Shown here piece after piece: positions 24,931 to 38,702 of a stretch of 64,000 nt of DNA. The stretch lies in the NCBI RefSeq assembly GCF_029227915.1, contig NC_079876.1, forward strand, positions 1,614,001-1,678,000. Reading direction: 5' to 3'. The DNA comes from Hydractinia symbiolongicarpus (taxonomy: Eukaryota; Cnidaria; Hydrozoa; Anthoathecata; Hydractiniidae). A program made the position numbers and the translations under genes. How positions within the stretch are numbered: the stretch's first letter is position 1; the number at the start of each line of letters is the position of its first letter. Below the pieces are notes generated by a model. The model had not been told where the DNA came from. It saw nothing but the letters and a program-made list of their open reading frames with translations, and ran no database searches.

Positions 24931-26739
24931 CTGAATAAAAGAAGTTTAATCGCCGGAAAACGAAAACCCGCGATTTCCCGTAAATCCCGGGCTTGGCCCG
25001 TATAGTCGAATGTATACAAAGAAAGTACCCTGTGAGTAAACTCATTTCCAGAACGATTTTTTAAATTATTTTTTCACCACTAAAACGCATAAGACTTGTA
25101 GTTTTTAAAAATGTTTTCATTTTTGATGAGACGCTGAATAAAAGAAGTTTAATCGCCGGCAAACGAAATCCCGCGTTTTCCCGTAAATCCGGGCTTGGCC
25201 CGTATAGTCGAATGTATACAAAGAAAGTACCCAGGGAGTAAACTCATTTCCCGAAAGGTTTTTTAAATTTTTTTTACACCACTAAAACGTATGAGACTTG
25301 TAGTTTTCAAAAATGTTTTCATTTTTGATGAGACGCTTAATGAAAGAGGTTTAATCGCCGGAAAACGAAAACCCGCGATTTCCCGTAAATCCCGGGCTTG
25401 GCCCGTATAGTCAAAAGTATACAAAGAAAGTACCCAGGGAGTAAACTCATTTCCCGAACGATTTTTTAAATTATTTTTTCACCACTAAAACGCATGAGAC
25501 TTGTAGTTTTCAAAAATGTTTTCATTTTTGATGAGATGCTGAATAAAAGAAGTTTAATCGCCGGCAAACGAAAACCCGCGGTTTCCCGTAAATCCCCGGC
25601 TTGGCACGTATATCGAATGTATACAAAGAAAGTACCCTGTGAGTAAACTCATTTCCAGAACGATTTTTTAAATTATTTTTTCACCACTAAAGCCCATGAG
25701 ACTTGTAGTTTTTAAAAATGTTTTCATTTTTGATGAGACGCTAAATAAAAGAAGTTTAATCGCCGGCAAACGAAAACCCGCGATTTCCCGTAAATCCCGG
25801 CTTGGCCCGTATAGTCAAAAGTATACAAAGAAAGTACCCAGGGAGTAAACTCATTTCTCGAACGATATTTTAAATTATTTTTTCACCACTAAAACGCATG
25901 AGACTTGTAGTTTTCAAATGTGTTTTCATTTTTGATGAGACGCTGAATAAAAGCAGTTTAATCGCCGGGAAACGAAAACCTGCGATTTCCCTAAATCCCG
26001 GACTCGGCCCGTATAGTCGCATGTATACAAAGAAAGTACCCTGTGAGTAAACTCATTTCCAGAACGATTTTTTAAATTATTTTTTCACCACTAAAACGCA
26101 TGAGACTTGTAGTTTTCAAAAATGTTTTCATTTTTGATGAGACGTTGAATAAAAAGCAGTTTAATCGCCGGCAAACGAAAACCTGCGATTTCCCTAAATC
26201 CCGTACTCAGCCCGTATAGTCAAAAGTATACAAAGAAAGTACCCAGGGAGTAAACTCATTTCCAGAACGATTTTTTAAATTATTTTTTCACCACTAAAAC
26301 GCATAAGACTTGTAGTTTTTAAAAATGTTTTCATTTTTGATGAGACGCTAAATAAAAGAAGTTTAATCACCGGCAAACGCAAACCCGCAATTTCCCGTAA
26401 ATCCCGGGCTTGGCCCGTATAGTCGAATGTATACAAAGAAAGTACCGAGGGAGTAAACTCATTTCCCTAACGATTTTTTAATTTTTTTTTTCACCACTAA
26501 TACGCATGAGACTTGTAGTTTTCAAAAATGTTTTCATTTTTGATGAGACGCTTAATGAAAGAGGTTTAATCGCCGGAAAACGAAAACCCGCGATTTCCCG
26601 TAAATCCCGGGCTTGGCCCGTATAGTCGAATGTATACAAAGAAAGTACCCTGTGAGTAAACTCATTTCCCGAACGATTTTTAAATTATTTTTTCACCACT
26701 AAAACGTATGAGACTTGTAGTTTTCAAAAATGTTTTCAT

Positions 26740-28980
26740 TTTTGATGAGATGCTGAATAAAAGAAGTTTAATCGCCGGCAAACGAAAACCCACGGTTTCC
26801 CGTAAATCCCGGGCTTGGCACGTATATCGAATGTATACAAAGAAAGTACCCTGTGAGTAAACTCATTTCCAGAACGATTATTTAAATTATTTTTTCACCA
26901 CTAAAGCCCATGAGACTTGTAGTTTTTAAAAATGTTTTCATTTTTGATGAGACTCTAAATAAAAGAAGTTTAATCGCCGGCAAACGAAAACCCGCGATTT
27001 CCCGTAAATCCCGGCTTGGCCCGTATAGTCAAAAGTATACAAAGAAAGTACCCAGGGAGTAAACTCATTTCTCGAACGATATTTTAAATTATTTTTTCAC
27101 CACTAAAACGCATGAGACTTGTAGTTTTCAAATGTGTTTTCATTTTTGATGAGACGCTGAATAAAAGCAGTTTAATCGCCGGGAAACGAAAACCTGCGAT
27201 TTCCCTAAATCCCGGACTCGGCCCGTATAGTCGCATGTATACAAAGAAAGTACCCTGTGAGTAAACTCATTTCCAGAACGATTTTTTAAATTATTTTTTC
27301 ACCACTAAAACGCATGAGACTTGTAGTTTTCAAAAATGTTTTCATTTTTGATGAGACGTTGAATAAAAAGCAGTTTAATCGCCGGCAAACGAAAACCTGC
27401 GATTTCCCTAAATCCCGTACTCAGCCCGTATAGTCAAAAGTATACAAAGAAAGTACCCAGGGAGTAAACTCATTTCCAGAACGATTTTTTAAATTATTTT
27501 TTCACCACTAAAACGCATAAGACTTGTAGTTTTTAAAAATGTTTTCATTTTTGATGAGACGCTAAATAAAAGAAGTTTAATCACCGGCAAACGCAAACCC
27601 GCAATTTCCCGTAAATCCCGGGCTTGGCCCGTATAGTCCAATGTATACAAAGAAAGTACCGAGGGAGTAAACTCATTTCCCGTACGATTTTTTAATTTTT
27701 TTTTTCACCACTAATACGCATGAGACTTGTAGTTTTCAAAAATGTTTTCATTTTTGATGAGACGCTTAATGAAAGAGGTTTAATCGCCGGAAAACGAAAA
27801 CCCGCGATTTCCCGTAAATCCCGGGCTTGGCCCGTATAGTCGAATGTATACAAAGAAAGTACCCAGGGAGTAAACTCATTTCCCGAACGATTTTTTAAAT
27901 TATTTTTTCACCACTAAAACGCATGGGACTTGTAGTTTTCAAAAATGTTTTCATTTTTGATGAGATGCTGAATAAAAGAAGTTTAATCGCCGGCAAACGA
28001 AAACCCGCGATTTCCCGTAAATCCCGGCTTGGCCCGTATAGTCAAAAGTATACAAAGAAAGTACCCAGGGAGTAAACTCATTTCTCGAACGATATTTTAA
28101 ATTATTTTTTCACCACTAAAACGCATGAGACTTGTAGTTTTCAAATGTGTTTTCATTTTTGATGAGACGCTGAATAAAAGCAGTTTAATCGCCGGGAAAC
28201 GAAAACCTGCGATTTCCCTAAATCCCGGACTCGGCCCGTATAGTCGCATGTATACAAAGAAAGTACCCTGTGAGTAAACTCATTTCCAGAACGATTTTTT
28301 AAATTATTTTTTCACCACTAAAACGCATGAGACTTGTAGTTTTCAAAAATGTTTTCATTTTTGATGAGACGTTGAATAAAAAGCAGTTTAATCGCCGGCA
28401 AACGAAAACCTGCGATTTCCCTAAATCCCGTACTCAGCCCGTATAGTCAAAAGTATACAAAGAAAGTACCCAGGGAGTAAACTCATTTCCAGAACGATTT
28501 TTTAAATTATTTTTTCACCACTAAAACGCATAAGACTTGTAGTTTTTAAAAATGTTTTCATTTTTGATGAGACGCTAAATAAAAGAAGTTTAATCACCGG
28601 CAAACGCAAACCCGCAATTTCCCGTAAATCCCGGGCTTTGCCCGTATAGTCGAATGTATACAAAGAAAGTACCGAGGGAGTAAACTCATTTCCCGTACGA
28701 TTTTTTAATTTTTTTTTTCACCACTAATACGCATGAGACTTGTAGTTTTCAAAAATGTTTTCATTTTTGATGAGACGCTTAATGAAAGAGGTTTAATCGC
28801 CGGAAAACGAAAACCCGCGATTTCCCGTAAATCCCGGGCTTGGCCCGTATAGTCGAATGTATACAAAGAAAGTACCCTGTGAGTAAACTCATTTCCAGAA
28901 CGATTTTTTAAATTATTTTTTCACCACTAAAACGCATGAGACTTGTAGTTTTTAAAAGTGTTTTCATTTTTGATGAGACG
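26740..28980 (+). repeat. 2.2-kb segmental duplication, right copy
   Basis: Partner of 22,690-24,930. Differences are single bases, for example GATTATTTAAATT near 26,876 and GGGCTTTGCCCG near 28,635. Confidence 0.78.
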
Positions 28981-31900
28981 CTTAATGAAAGAGGTTTAAT
29001 CGCCGGCAAACGAAATCCCGCGTTTTCCCGTAAATCCGGGGCTTGGCCCGTATAGTCGAATGTATACAAAGAAAGTACCCAGGGAGTAAACTCATTTCCC
29101 GAACAATTTTTTAAATTTTTTTTTCACCACTAAAACGTATGAGACTTGTAGTGTTCAAAAATATTTTCATTTTTGATGAGACGCTTAATGAAAGAGGTTT
29201 AATCGCCGGAAAACGAAAACCCGCGATTTCCCGTAAATCCCGGGCTTGGCCCGTATAGTCGAATGTATACAAAGAAAGTACCCTGTGAGTAAACTTATTT
29301 CCAGAACGATTTTTTAAATTATTTTTTTTCACCACTAAAACGCATAAGACTTGTAGTTTTTAAAAATGTTTTCATTTTTGATGAGACGCTGAATAAAAGA
29401 AGTTTAATCGCCGGAAAACGAAAACCCGCGATTTACCGTAAATCCCGGGCTTGGCCCGTATAGTCGAATGTATACAAAGAAAGTACCCTGTGAGTAAACT
29501 CATTTCCAGAACGATTTTTTAAATTATTTTTTCACCACTAAAACGCATAAGACTTGTAGTTTTTAAAAATGTTTTCATTTTTGATGAGACGCTGAATAAA
29601 AGAAGTTTAATCGCCGGCAAACGAAATCCCGCGTTTTCCCGTAAATCCGGGCTTGGCCCGTATAGTCGAATGTATACAAAGAAAGTACCCAGGGAGTAAA
29701 CTCATTTCCCGAAAGGTTTTTTAAATTTTTTTTACACCACTAAAACGTATGAGACTTGTAGTTTTCAAAAATGTTTTCATTTTTGATGAGACGCTTAATG
29801 AAAGAGGTTTAATCGCCGGAAAACGAAAACCCGCGATTTCCCGTAAATCCCGGGCTTGGCCCGTATAGTCAAAAGTATACAAAGAAAGTACCCAGGGAGT
29901 AAACTCATTTCCCGAACGATTTTTTAAATTATTTTTTCACCACTAAAACGCATGAGACTTGTAGTTTTCAAAAATGTTTTCATTTTTGATGAGATGCTGA
30001 ATAAAAGAAGTTTAATCGCCGGCAAACGAAAACCCGCGGTTTCCCGTAAATCCCGGGCTTGGCACGTATATCGAATGTATACAAAGAAAGTACCCTGTGA
30101 GTAAACTCATTTCCAGAACGATTTTTTAAATTATTTTTTCACCACTAAAACCCATGAGACTTGTAGTTTTTAAAAATGTTATCATTTTTGATGAGACGCT
30201 AAATAAAAGAAGTTTAATCGCCGGCAAACGAAAACCCGCGATTTCCCGTAAATCCCGGCTTGGCCCGTATAGTCAAAAGTATACAAAGAAAGTACCCAGG
30301 GAGTAAACTCATTTCTCGAACGATATTTTAAATTATTTTTTCACCACTAAAACGCATGAGACTTGTAGTTTTCAAATGTGTTTTCATTTTTGATGAGACG
30401 CTGAATAAAAGCAGTTTAATCGCCGGGAAACGAAAACCTGCGATTTCCCTAAATCCCGGACTCGGCCCGTATAGTCGCATGTATACAAAGAAAGTACCCT
30501 GTGAGTAAACTCATTTCCAGAACGATTTTTTAAATTATTTTTTCACCACTAAAACGCATGAGACTTGTAGTTTTCAAAAATGTTTTCATTTTTGATGAGA
30601 CGTTGAATAAAAAGCAGTTTAATCGCCGGCAAACGAAAACCTGCGATTTCCCTAAATCCCGTACTCAGCCCGTATAGTCAAAAGTATACAAAGAAAGTAC
30701 CCAGGGAGTAAACTCATTTCCAGAACGATTTTTTAAATTATTTTTTCACCACTAAAACGCATAAGACTTGTAGTTTTTAAAAATGTTTTCATTTTTGATG
30801 AGACGCTAAATAAAAGAAGTTTAATCACCGGCAAACGCAAACCCGCAATTTCCCGTAAATCCCGGGCTTGGCCCGTATAGTCGAATGTATACAAAGAAAG
30901 TACCGAGGGAGTAAACTCATTTCCCGAACGATTTTTTAATTTTTTTTTTCACCACTAATACGCATGAGACTTGTAGTTTTCAAAAATGTTTTCATTTTTG
31001 ATGAGACGCTTAATGAAAGAGGTTTAATCGCCGGAAAACGAAAACCCGCGATTTCCCGTAAATCCCGGGCTTGGCCCGTATAGTCGAATGTATACAAAGA
31101 AAGTACCCTGTGAGTAAACTCATTTCCAGAACGATTTTTTAAATTATTTTTTCACCACTAAAACGCATGAGACTTGTAGTTTTTAAAAGTGTTTTCATTT
31201 TTGATGAGACGCTTAATGAAAGAGGTTTAATCGCCGGCAAACGAAATCCCGCGTTTTCCCGTAAATCCGGGGCTTGGCCCGTATAGTCGAATGTATACAA
31301 AGAAAGTACCCAGGGAGTAAACTCATTTCCCGAAAAATTTTTTAAATTTTTTTTTCACCACTAAAACGTATGAGACTTGTAGTGTTCAAAAATGTTTTCA
31401 TTTTTGATGAGACGCTTAATGAAAGAGGTTTAATCGCCGGAAAACGAAAACCCGCGATTTCCCGTAAATCCCGGGCTTAGCCCGTATAGTCGAATGTATA
31501 CAAAGAAAGTACCCTGTGAGTAAACTTATTTCCAGAACGATTTTTTAAATTATTTTTTTCACCACTAAAACGCATAAGACTTGTAGTTTTTAAAAATGTT
31601 TTCATTTTTGATGAGACGCTGAATAAAAGAAGTTTAATCGCCGGAAAACGAAAACCCCCGATTTCCCGTAAATCCCGGGCTTGGCCCGTATAGTCGAATG
31701 TATACAAAGAAAGTACCCTGTGAGTAAACTCATTTCCAGAACGATTTTTTAAATTATTTTTTCACCACTAAAACGCATAAGACTTGTAGTTTTTAAAAAT
31801 GTTTTCATTTTTGATGAGACGCTGAATAAAAGAAGTTTAATCGCCGGCAAACGAAATCCCGCGTTTTCCCGTAAATCCGGGCTTGGCCCGTATAGTCGAA

Positions 31901-32314
31901 TGTATACAAAGAAAGTACCCAGGGAGTAAACTCATTTCCCGAAAGTTTTTTTAAATTTTTTTTACACCACTAAAACGTATGAGACTTGTAGTTTTCAAAA
32001 ATGTTTTCATTTTTGATGAGACGCTTAATGAAAGAGGTTTAATCGCCGGAAAACGAAAACCCGCGATTTCCCGTAAATCCCGGGCTTGGCCCGTATAGTC
32101 AAAAGTATACAAAGAAAGTACCCAGGGAGTAAACTCATTTCCCGAACGATTTTTTAAATTATTTTTTCACCACTAAAACGCATAAGACTTGTAGTTTTTA
32201 AAAATGTTTTCATTTTTGATGAGACGCTGAATAAAAGAAGTTTAATCGCCGGCAAACGAAATCCCGCGTTTTCCCGTAAATCCGGGCTTGGCCCGTATAG
32301 TCGAATGTATACAA

Positions 32315-35300
32315 AGAAAGTACCCTGTGAGTAAACTCATTTCCAGAACGATTTTTTAAATTATTTTTTCACCACTAAAACGCATGAGACTTGTAGTTTT
32401 CAAAAATGTTTTCATTTTTGATGAGACGTTGAATAAAAAGCAGTTTAATCGCCGGCAAACGAAAACCTGCGATTTCCCTAAATCCCGTATTCAGCCCGTA
32501 TAGTCAAAAGTATACAAAGAAAGTACCCAGGGAGTAAACTCATTTCCAGAACGATTTTTTAAATTATTTTTTCACCACTAAAACGCATAAGACTTGTAGT
32601 TTTTAAAAATGTTTTCATTTTTGATGAGACGCTAAATAAAAGAAGTTTAATCACCGGCAAACGCAAACCCGCAATTTCCCGTAAATCCCGGGCTTGGCCC
32701 GTATAGTCGAATGTATACAAAGAAAGTACCGAGGGAGTAAACTCATTTCCCGAACGATTTTTTAATTTTTTTTTCACCACTAATACGCATGAGACTTGTA
32801 GTTTTCAAAAATGTTTTCATTTTTGATGAGACGCTTAATGAAAGAGGTTTATTCGCCGGAAAACGAAAACCCGCGATTTCCCGTAAATCCCGGGCTTGGC
32901 CCGTATAGTCGAATGTATACAAAGAAAGTACCCTGTGAGTAAACTCATTTCCAGAACGATTTTTTAAATTATTTTTTCACCACTAAAACGCATGAGACTT
33001 GTAGTTTTTAAAAGTGTTTTCATTTTTGATGAGACGCTTAATGAAAGAGGTTTAATCGCCGGCAAACGAAATCCCGCGTTTTCCCGTAAATCCGGGGCTT
33101 GGCCCGTATAGTCGAATGTATACAAAGAAAGTACCCAGGGAGTAAACTCATTTCCCGAACAATTTTTTAAATTTTTTTTTCACCACTAAAACGTATGAGA
33201 CTTGTAGTGTTCAAAAATGTTTTCATTTTTGATGAGACGCTTAATGAAAGAGGTTTAATCGCCGGAAAACGAAAACCCGCGATTTCCCGTAAATCCCGGG
33301 CTTGGCCCGTATAGTCGAATGTATACAAAGAAAGTACCCTGTGAGTAAACTTATTTCCAGAACGATTTTTTAAATTATTTTTTTCACCACTAAAACGCAT
33401 AAGACTTGTAGTTTTTAAAAATGTTTTCATTTTTGATGAGACGCTGAATAAAAGAAGTTTAATCGCCGGAAAACGAAAACCCGCGATTTCCCGTAAATCC
33501 CGGGCTTGGCCCGTATAGTCGAATGTATACAAAGAAAGTACCCTGTGAGTAAACTCATTTCCAGAACGATTTTTTAAATTATTTTTTCACCACTAAAACG
33601 CATAAGACTTGTAGTTTTTAAAAATGTTTTCATTTTTGATGAGACGCTGAATAAAAGAAGTTTAATCGCCGGCAAACGAAATCCCGCGTTTTCCCGTAAA
33701 TCCGGGCTTGGCCCGTATAGTCGAATGTATACAAAGAAAGTACCCAGGGAGTAAACTCATTTCCCGAAAGGTTTTTTAAATTTTTTTTACACCACTAAAA
33801 CGTATGAGACTTGTAGTTTTCAAAAATGTTTTCATTTTTGATGAGACGCTTAATGAAAGAGGTTTAATCGCCGGAAAACGAAAACCCGCGATTTCCCGTA
33901 AATCCCGGGCTTGGCCCGTATAGTCAAAAGTATACAAAGAAAGTACCCAGGGAGTAAACTCATTTCCCGAACGATTTTTTAAATTATTTTTTCACCACTA
34001 AAACGCATAAGACTTGTAGTTTTTAAAGATGTTTTCATTTTTGATGAGACGCTGAATAAAAGAAGTTTAATCGCCGGCAAACGAAATCCCGCGTTTTCCC
34101 GTAAATCCGGGCTTGGCCCGTATAGTCGAATGTATACAAAGAAAGTACCCAGGGAGTAAACTCATTTCCCGAAAGGTTTTTTAAATTTTTTTTACACCAC
34201 TAAAACGTATGAGACTTGTAGTTTTCAAAAATGTTTTCATTTTTGATGAGACGCTTAATGAAAGAGGTTTAATCGCCGGAAAACGAAAACCCGCGATTTC
34301 CCGTAAATCCCGGGCTTGGCCCGTATAGTCAAAAGTATACAAAGAAAGTACCCAGGGAGTAAACTCATTTCCCGAACGATTTTTTAAATTATTTTTTCAC
34401 CACTAAAACGCATGAGACTTGTAGTTATCAAAAATGTTTTCATTTTTGATGAGATGCTGAATAAAAGAAGTTTAATCGCCGGCAAACGAAAACCCGCGGT
34501 TTCCCGTAAATCCCGGGCTTGGCACGTATATCGAATGTATACAAAGAAAGTACCCTGTGAGTAAACTCATTTCCAGAACGATTTTTTAAATTATTTTTTC
34601 ACCACTAAAGCCCATGAGACTTGTAGTTTTTAAAAATGTTTTCATTTTTGATGAGACGCTAAATAAAAGAAGTTTAATCGCCGGCAAACGAAAACCCGCG
34701 ATTTCCCGTAAATCCCGGCTTGGCCCGTATAGTCAAAAGTATACAAAGAAAGTACCCAGGGAGTAAACTCATTTCTCGAACGATATTTTAAATTATTTTT
34801 TCACCACTAAAACGCATGAGACTTGTAGTTTTCAAATGTGTTTTCATTTTTGATGAGACGCTGAATAAAAGCAGTTTAATCGCCGGGAAACGAAAACCTG
34901 CGATTTCCCTAAATCCCGGACTCGGCCCGTATAGTCGCATGTATACAAAGAAAGTACCCTGTGAGTAAACTCATTTCCAGAACGATTTTTTAAATTATTT
35001 TTTCACCACTAAAACGCATGAGACTTGTAGTTTTCAAAAATGTTTTCATTTTTGATGGGACGTTGAATAAAAAGCAGTTTAATCGCCGGCAAACGAAAAC
35101 CTGCGATTTCCCTAAATCCCGTACTCAGCCCGTATAGTCAAAAGTATACAAAGAAAGTACCCAGGGAGTAAACTCATTTCCAGAACGATTTTTTAAATTA
35201 TTTTTTCACCACTAAAACGCATAAGACTTGTAGTTTTTAAAAATGTTTTCATTTTTGATGAGACGCTAAATAAAAGAAGTTTAATCACCGGCAAACGCAA

Positions 35301-36095
35301 ACCCGCAATTTCCCGTAAATCCCGGGCTTGGCCCGTATAGTCGAATGTATACAAAGAAAGTACCGAGGGAGTAAACTCATTTCCCGAACGATTTTTTAAT
35401 TTTTTTTTCACCACTAATACGCATGAGACTTGTAGTTTTCAAAAATGTTTTCATTTTTGATGAGACGCTTAATGAAAGAGGTTTAATCGCCGGAAAACGA
35501 AAACCCGCGATTTCCCGTAAATCCCGGGCTTGGCCCGTATAGTCGAATGTATACAAAGAAAGTACCCTGTGAGTAAACTCATTTCCAGAACGATTTTTTA
35601 AATTATTTTTTCACCACTAAAACGCATGAGACTTGTAGTTTTTAAAAGTGTTTTCATTTTTGATGAGACGCTTAATGAAAGAGGTTTAATCGCCGGCAAA
35701 CGAAATCCCGCGTTTTCCCGTAAATCCGGGGCTTGGCCCGTATAGTCGAATGTATACAAAGAAAGTACCCAGGGAGTAAACTCATTTCCCGAACAATTTT
35801 TTAAATTTTTTTTTCACCACTAAAACGTATGAGACTTGTAGTGTTCAAAAATGTTTTCATTTTTGATGAGACGCTTAATGAAAGAGGTTTAATCGCCGGA
35901 AAACGAAAACCCGCGATTTCCCGTAAATCCCGGGCTTGGCTCGTATAGTCGAATGTATACAAAGAAAGTACCCTGTGAGTAAACTTATTTCCAGAACGAT
36001 TTTTTAAATTATTTTTTTCACCACTAAAACGCATAAGACTTGTAGTTTTTAAAAATGTTTTCATTTTTGATGAGACGCTGAATAAAAGAAGTTTA
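32315..36095 (+). repeat. 13-monomer duplication (2,634 bp spacing), copies 32,315-33,460 and 34,950-36,095
   Basis: Both copies run from a TTGAATAAAAAGCAG monomer through the CACCGGCAAACGC, GTGTTC and AAACTTATTTCC monomers with a constant offset of 2,634 bp. Between them lies a 2-monomer tandem repeat of the GAAAGG and TTACACCAC type (markers near 33,766 and 34,171). Confidence 0.75.
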
Positions 36096-36264
36096 ATCGC
36101 CGGCAAACGAAATCCCGCGTTTTCCCGTAAATCCGGGCTTGGCCCGTATAGTTGAATGTATACAAAGAAAGTACCCAGGGAGTAAACTCATTTCCCGAAA
36201 GGTTTTTTAAATTTTTTTTACACCACTAAAACGTATGAGACTTGTAGTTTTCAAAAATGTTTTC

Positions 36265-38702
36265 ATTTTTGATGAGACGCTTAATGAAAGAGGATTAATC
36301 GCCGGAAAACGAAAACCCGCGATTTCCCGTAAATCCCGGGCTTGGCTCGTATAGTCGAATGTATACAAAGAAAGTACCCTGTGAGTAAACTCATTTCCAG
36401 AACGATTTTTTAAATTATTTTTTTCACCACTAAAACGCATAAGACTTGTAGTTTTTTTAAAATGTTTTCATTTTTGATGAGACGCTGAATAAAAGAAGTT
36501 TAATCGCCGGCAAACGAAAACCCGCGATTTCCCGTAAATCCCGGCTTGGCCCGTATAGTCAAAAGTATACAAAGAAAGTACCCAGGAAGTAAACTCATTT
36601 CCCGAACGATTTTTTAAATTATTTTTTCACCACTAAAACGCATGAGACTTGTAGTTTTCAAAAATGTTTTCATTTTTGATGAGACGCTGAATAAAAGAAG
36701 TTTAATCGCCGGCAAACGAAACCCCGCGATTTCCCGTAAATCCCGGGCTTGGCACGTATAGTCGAATGTATACAAAGAAAGTACCCTGTGAGTAAACTCA
36801 TTTCCAGAACGATTTTTTAAATTACTTTTTCACCACTAAAGCCCATGAGACTTGTAGTTTTTAAAAACGTTTTCATTTTTGATGAGACGCTGAATAAAAG
36901 AAGTTTAATCGCCGGCAAACGAAAACCCGCGATTTCCCGTAAATCCCGGCTTGGCCCGTATAGTCAAAAGCATACAAAGAAAGTACCCAGGGAGTAAACT
37001 CATTTCTCGAACGATATTTTAAATTATTTTTTCACCACTAAAACGCATAAGACTTGTAGTTTTTAAAAATGTTTTCATTTATGATGAGACGCTATATAAA
37101 AAAAGTTAAATCGCCGGCAAACGAAATCCCGCGTTTTCCCGTAAATCCAGGGCTTGGTCCGTATAGTCGAATGTATACAAAGAAAGTACCCAGGGAGTAA
37201 ACTCATTTCCCGAAAGATTTTTTAAATTTTTTTTTCACCACTAAAACGTATGAGACTTGTAGTTTTCAAAAATGTTTTCATTTTTGATGAGACGCTTAAT
37301 GAAAGAGGTTTAATCGCCGGAAAACGAAAACCCGCGATTTCCCGTAAATCCCGGGCTTGGCCCGTATAGTCGAATGCATACAAAGAAAGTACCCTGTGAG
37401 TAAACTCATTTCCAGAACGATTTTTTAAATTATTTTTTTCACCACTAAAACGCATAAGACTTGTAGTTTTTTAAAATGTTTTCATTTTTGATGAGACGCT
37501 TAATGAAAGAGGATTAATCGCCGGAAAACGAAAACCCGCGATTTCCCGTAAATCCCGGGCTTGGCCCGTATAGTCGAATGTATACAAAGAAAGTACCCTG
37601 TGAGTAAACTCATTTCCAGAACGATTTTTTAAATTATTTTTTTCACCACTAAAACGCATAAGACTTGTAGTTTTTTTAAAATGTTTTCATTTTTGATGAG
37701 ACGCTGAATAAAAGAAGTTTAATCGCCGGCAAACGAAAACCCGCGATTTCCCGTAAATCCCGGCTTGGCCCGTATAGTCAAAAGTATACAAAGAAAGTAC
37801 CCAGGAAGTAAACTCATTTCCCGAACGATTTTCTAAATTATTTTTTCACCACTAAAACGCATGAGACTTGTAGTTTTCAAAAATGTTTTCATTTTTGATG
37901 AGACGCTGAATAAAAGAAGTTTAATCGCCGGCAAACGAAACCCCGCGATTTCCCGTAAATCCCGGGCTTGGCACGTATAGTCGAATGTATACAAAGAAAG
38001 TACCCTGTGAGTAAACTCATTTCCAGAACGATTTTTTAAATTACTTTTTCACCACTAAAGCCCATGAGACTTGTAGTTTTTAAAAACGTTTTCATTTTTG
38101 ATGAGACGCTGAATAAAAGAAGTTTAATCGCCGGCAAACGAAAACCCGCGATTTCCCGTAAATCCCGGCTTGGCCCGTATAGTCAAAAGCATACAAAGAA
38201 AGTACCCAGGGAGTAAACTCATTTCTCGAACGATATTTTAAATTATTTTTTCACCACTAAAACGCATAAGACTTGTAGTTTTTAAAAATGTTTTCATTTT
38301 TGATGAGACGCTATATAAAAAAAGTTAAATCGCCGGCAAACGAAATCCCGCGTTTTCCCGTAAATCCAGGGCTTGGTCCGTATAGTCGAATGTATACAAA
38401 GAAAGTACCCAGGGAGTAAACTCATTTCCCGAAAGATTTTTTAAATTTTTTTTTCACCACTAAAACGTATGAGACTTGTAGTTTTCAAAAATGTTTTCAT
38501 TTTTGATGAGACGCTTAATGAAAGAGGTTTAATCGCCGGAAAACGAAAACCCGCGATTTCCCGTAAATCCCGGGCTTGGCCCGTATAGTCGAATGCATAC
38601 AAAGAAAGTACCCTGTGAGTAAACTCATTTCCAGAACGATTTTTTAAATTATTTTTTTCACCACTAAAACGCATAAGACTTGTAGTTTTTTAAAATGTTT
38701 TC
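36265..38702 (+). repeat. Tandem duplication of a 6-monomer block (1,219 bp)
   Basis: Copies at about 36,265-37,483 and 37,484-38,702 share GAGGATTAATCGCC (36,289 and 37,508), CCCAGGAAGTAAACTC, GAAACCCCGCG, GCTATATAAAAAAAGTTAAATC, GGGCTTGGTCCG and GTCGAATGCATAC. The copies differ by scattered bases, for example TTTCTAAATT near 37,830. The duplication joint is visible as a chimeric monomer (37,478-37,500). Confidence 0.88.
37460..37510 (+). other. Chimeric joint at 37,478-37,500, the 6-monomer duplication junction
   Basis: TTTTTTAAAATG (normally followed by GCTGAATAAAAG) is joined to CTTAATGAAAGAGGATTAATC (normally preceded by TTTTCAAAAATG). The bases common to both parents include the spacer and right arm of the dyad. 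This is exactly where the two 1,219-bp copies meet. Confidence 0.8.

Larger units (their letters stand above)
16930..35460 (+). repeat. Recurrent ~5-monomer cassette, nine copies dispersed through domain 2
   Basis: The cassette runs: CAAATGTG monomer (with TCTCGAACGATATTTT); GCCGGGAAACG monomer with CCCTAAATCCCGGACTCGG and GTCGCATG; TTGAATAAAAAGCAG monomer with CCCGTACTCAGCC; CACCGGCAAACGCAAACC monomer with ACCGAGGGAG; then a CTTAATGAAAGAGG monomer. The CAAATGTG marker lies at 16,994, 17,806, 23,079, 24,092, 25,915, 27,129, 28,142, 30,373 and 34,833. A tenth copy lacking the first monomer starts near 32,320. Spacings are whole numbers of monomers (4, 26, 5, 9, 6, 5, 11 and 22). Confidence 0.8.
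24930..36095 (+). repeat. 22-monomer (~4.46 kb) periodic blocks, three partial copies
   Basis: Block 24,930-26,670 matches 29,390-31,125 at 4,458 bp. Block 29,520-31,635 matches 33,985-36,095 at 4,460 bp. Marker sets agree: CAAATGTG at 25,915, 30,373 and 34,833; GAAAGG before the TTACACCAC block near 25,253, 29,711 and 34,171; GTGTTC at 31,382 and 35,841. This is the closest thing to a long higher-order repeat in the window, but the sequence between the shared portions differs, so the unit is not fully regular. Confidence 0.72.
14071..36100 (+). repeat. Array domain 2
   Basis: About 109 monomers. Markers largely confined here are a one-base insertion giving GACGTTGAATAAAAAGCAG, the CAAATGTG change in the dyad region, CACCGGCAAACGCAAACC, GATGAGATGCTG, and GCACGTATATCGAATG (one base shorter than its domain-3 counterpart). 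Very long T-runs and CGTATGAG monomers first appear at the left edge, near 14,110. The domain is a mosaic of long duplications, described in separate entries. The right edge is gradual: the last TTGAATAAAAAGCAG is near 35,065 and domain-3 markers begin near 36,450. Confidence 0.8.
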
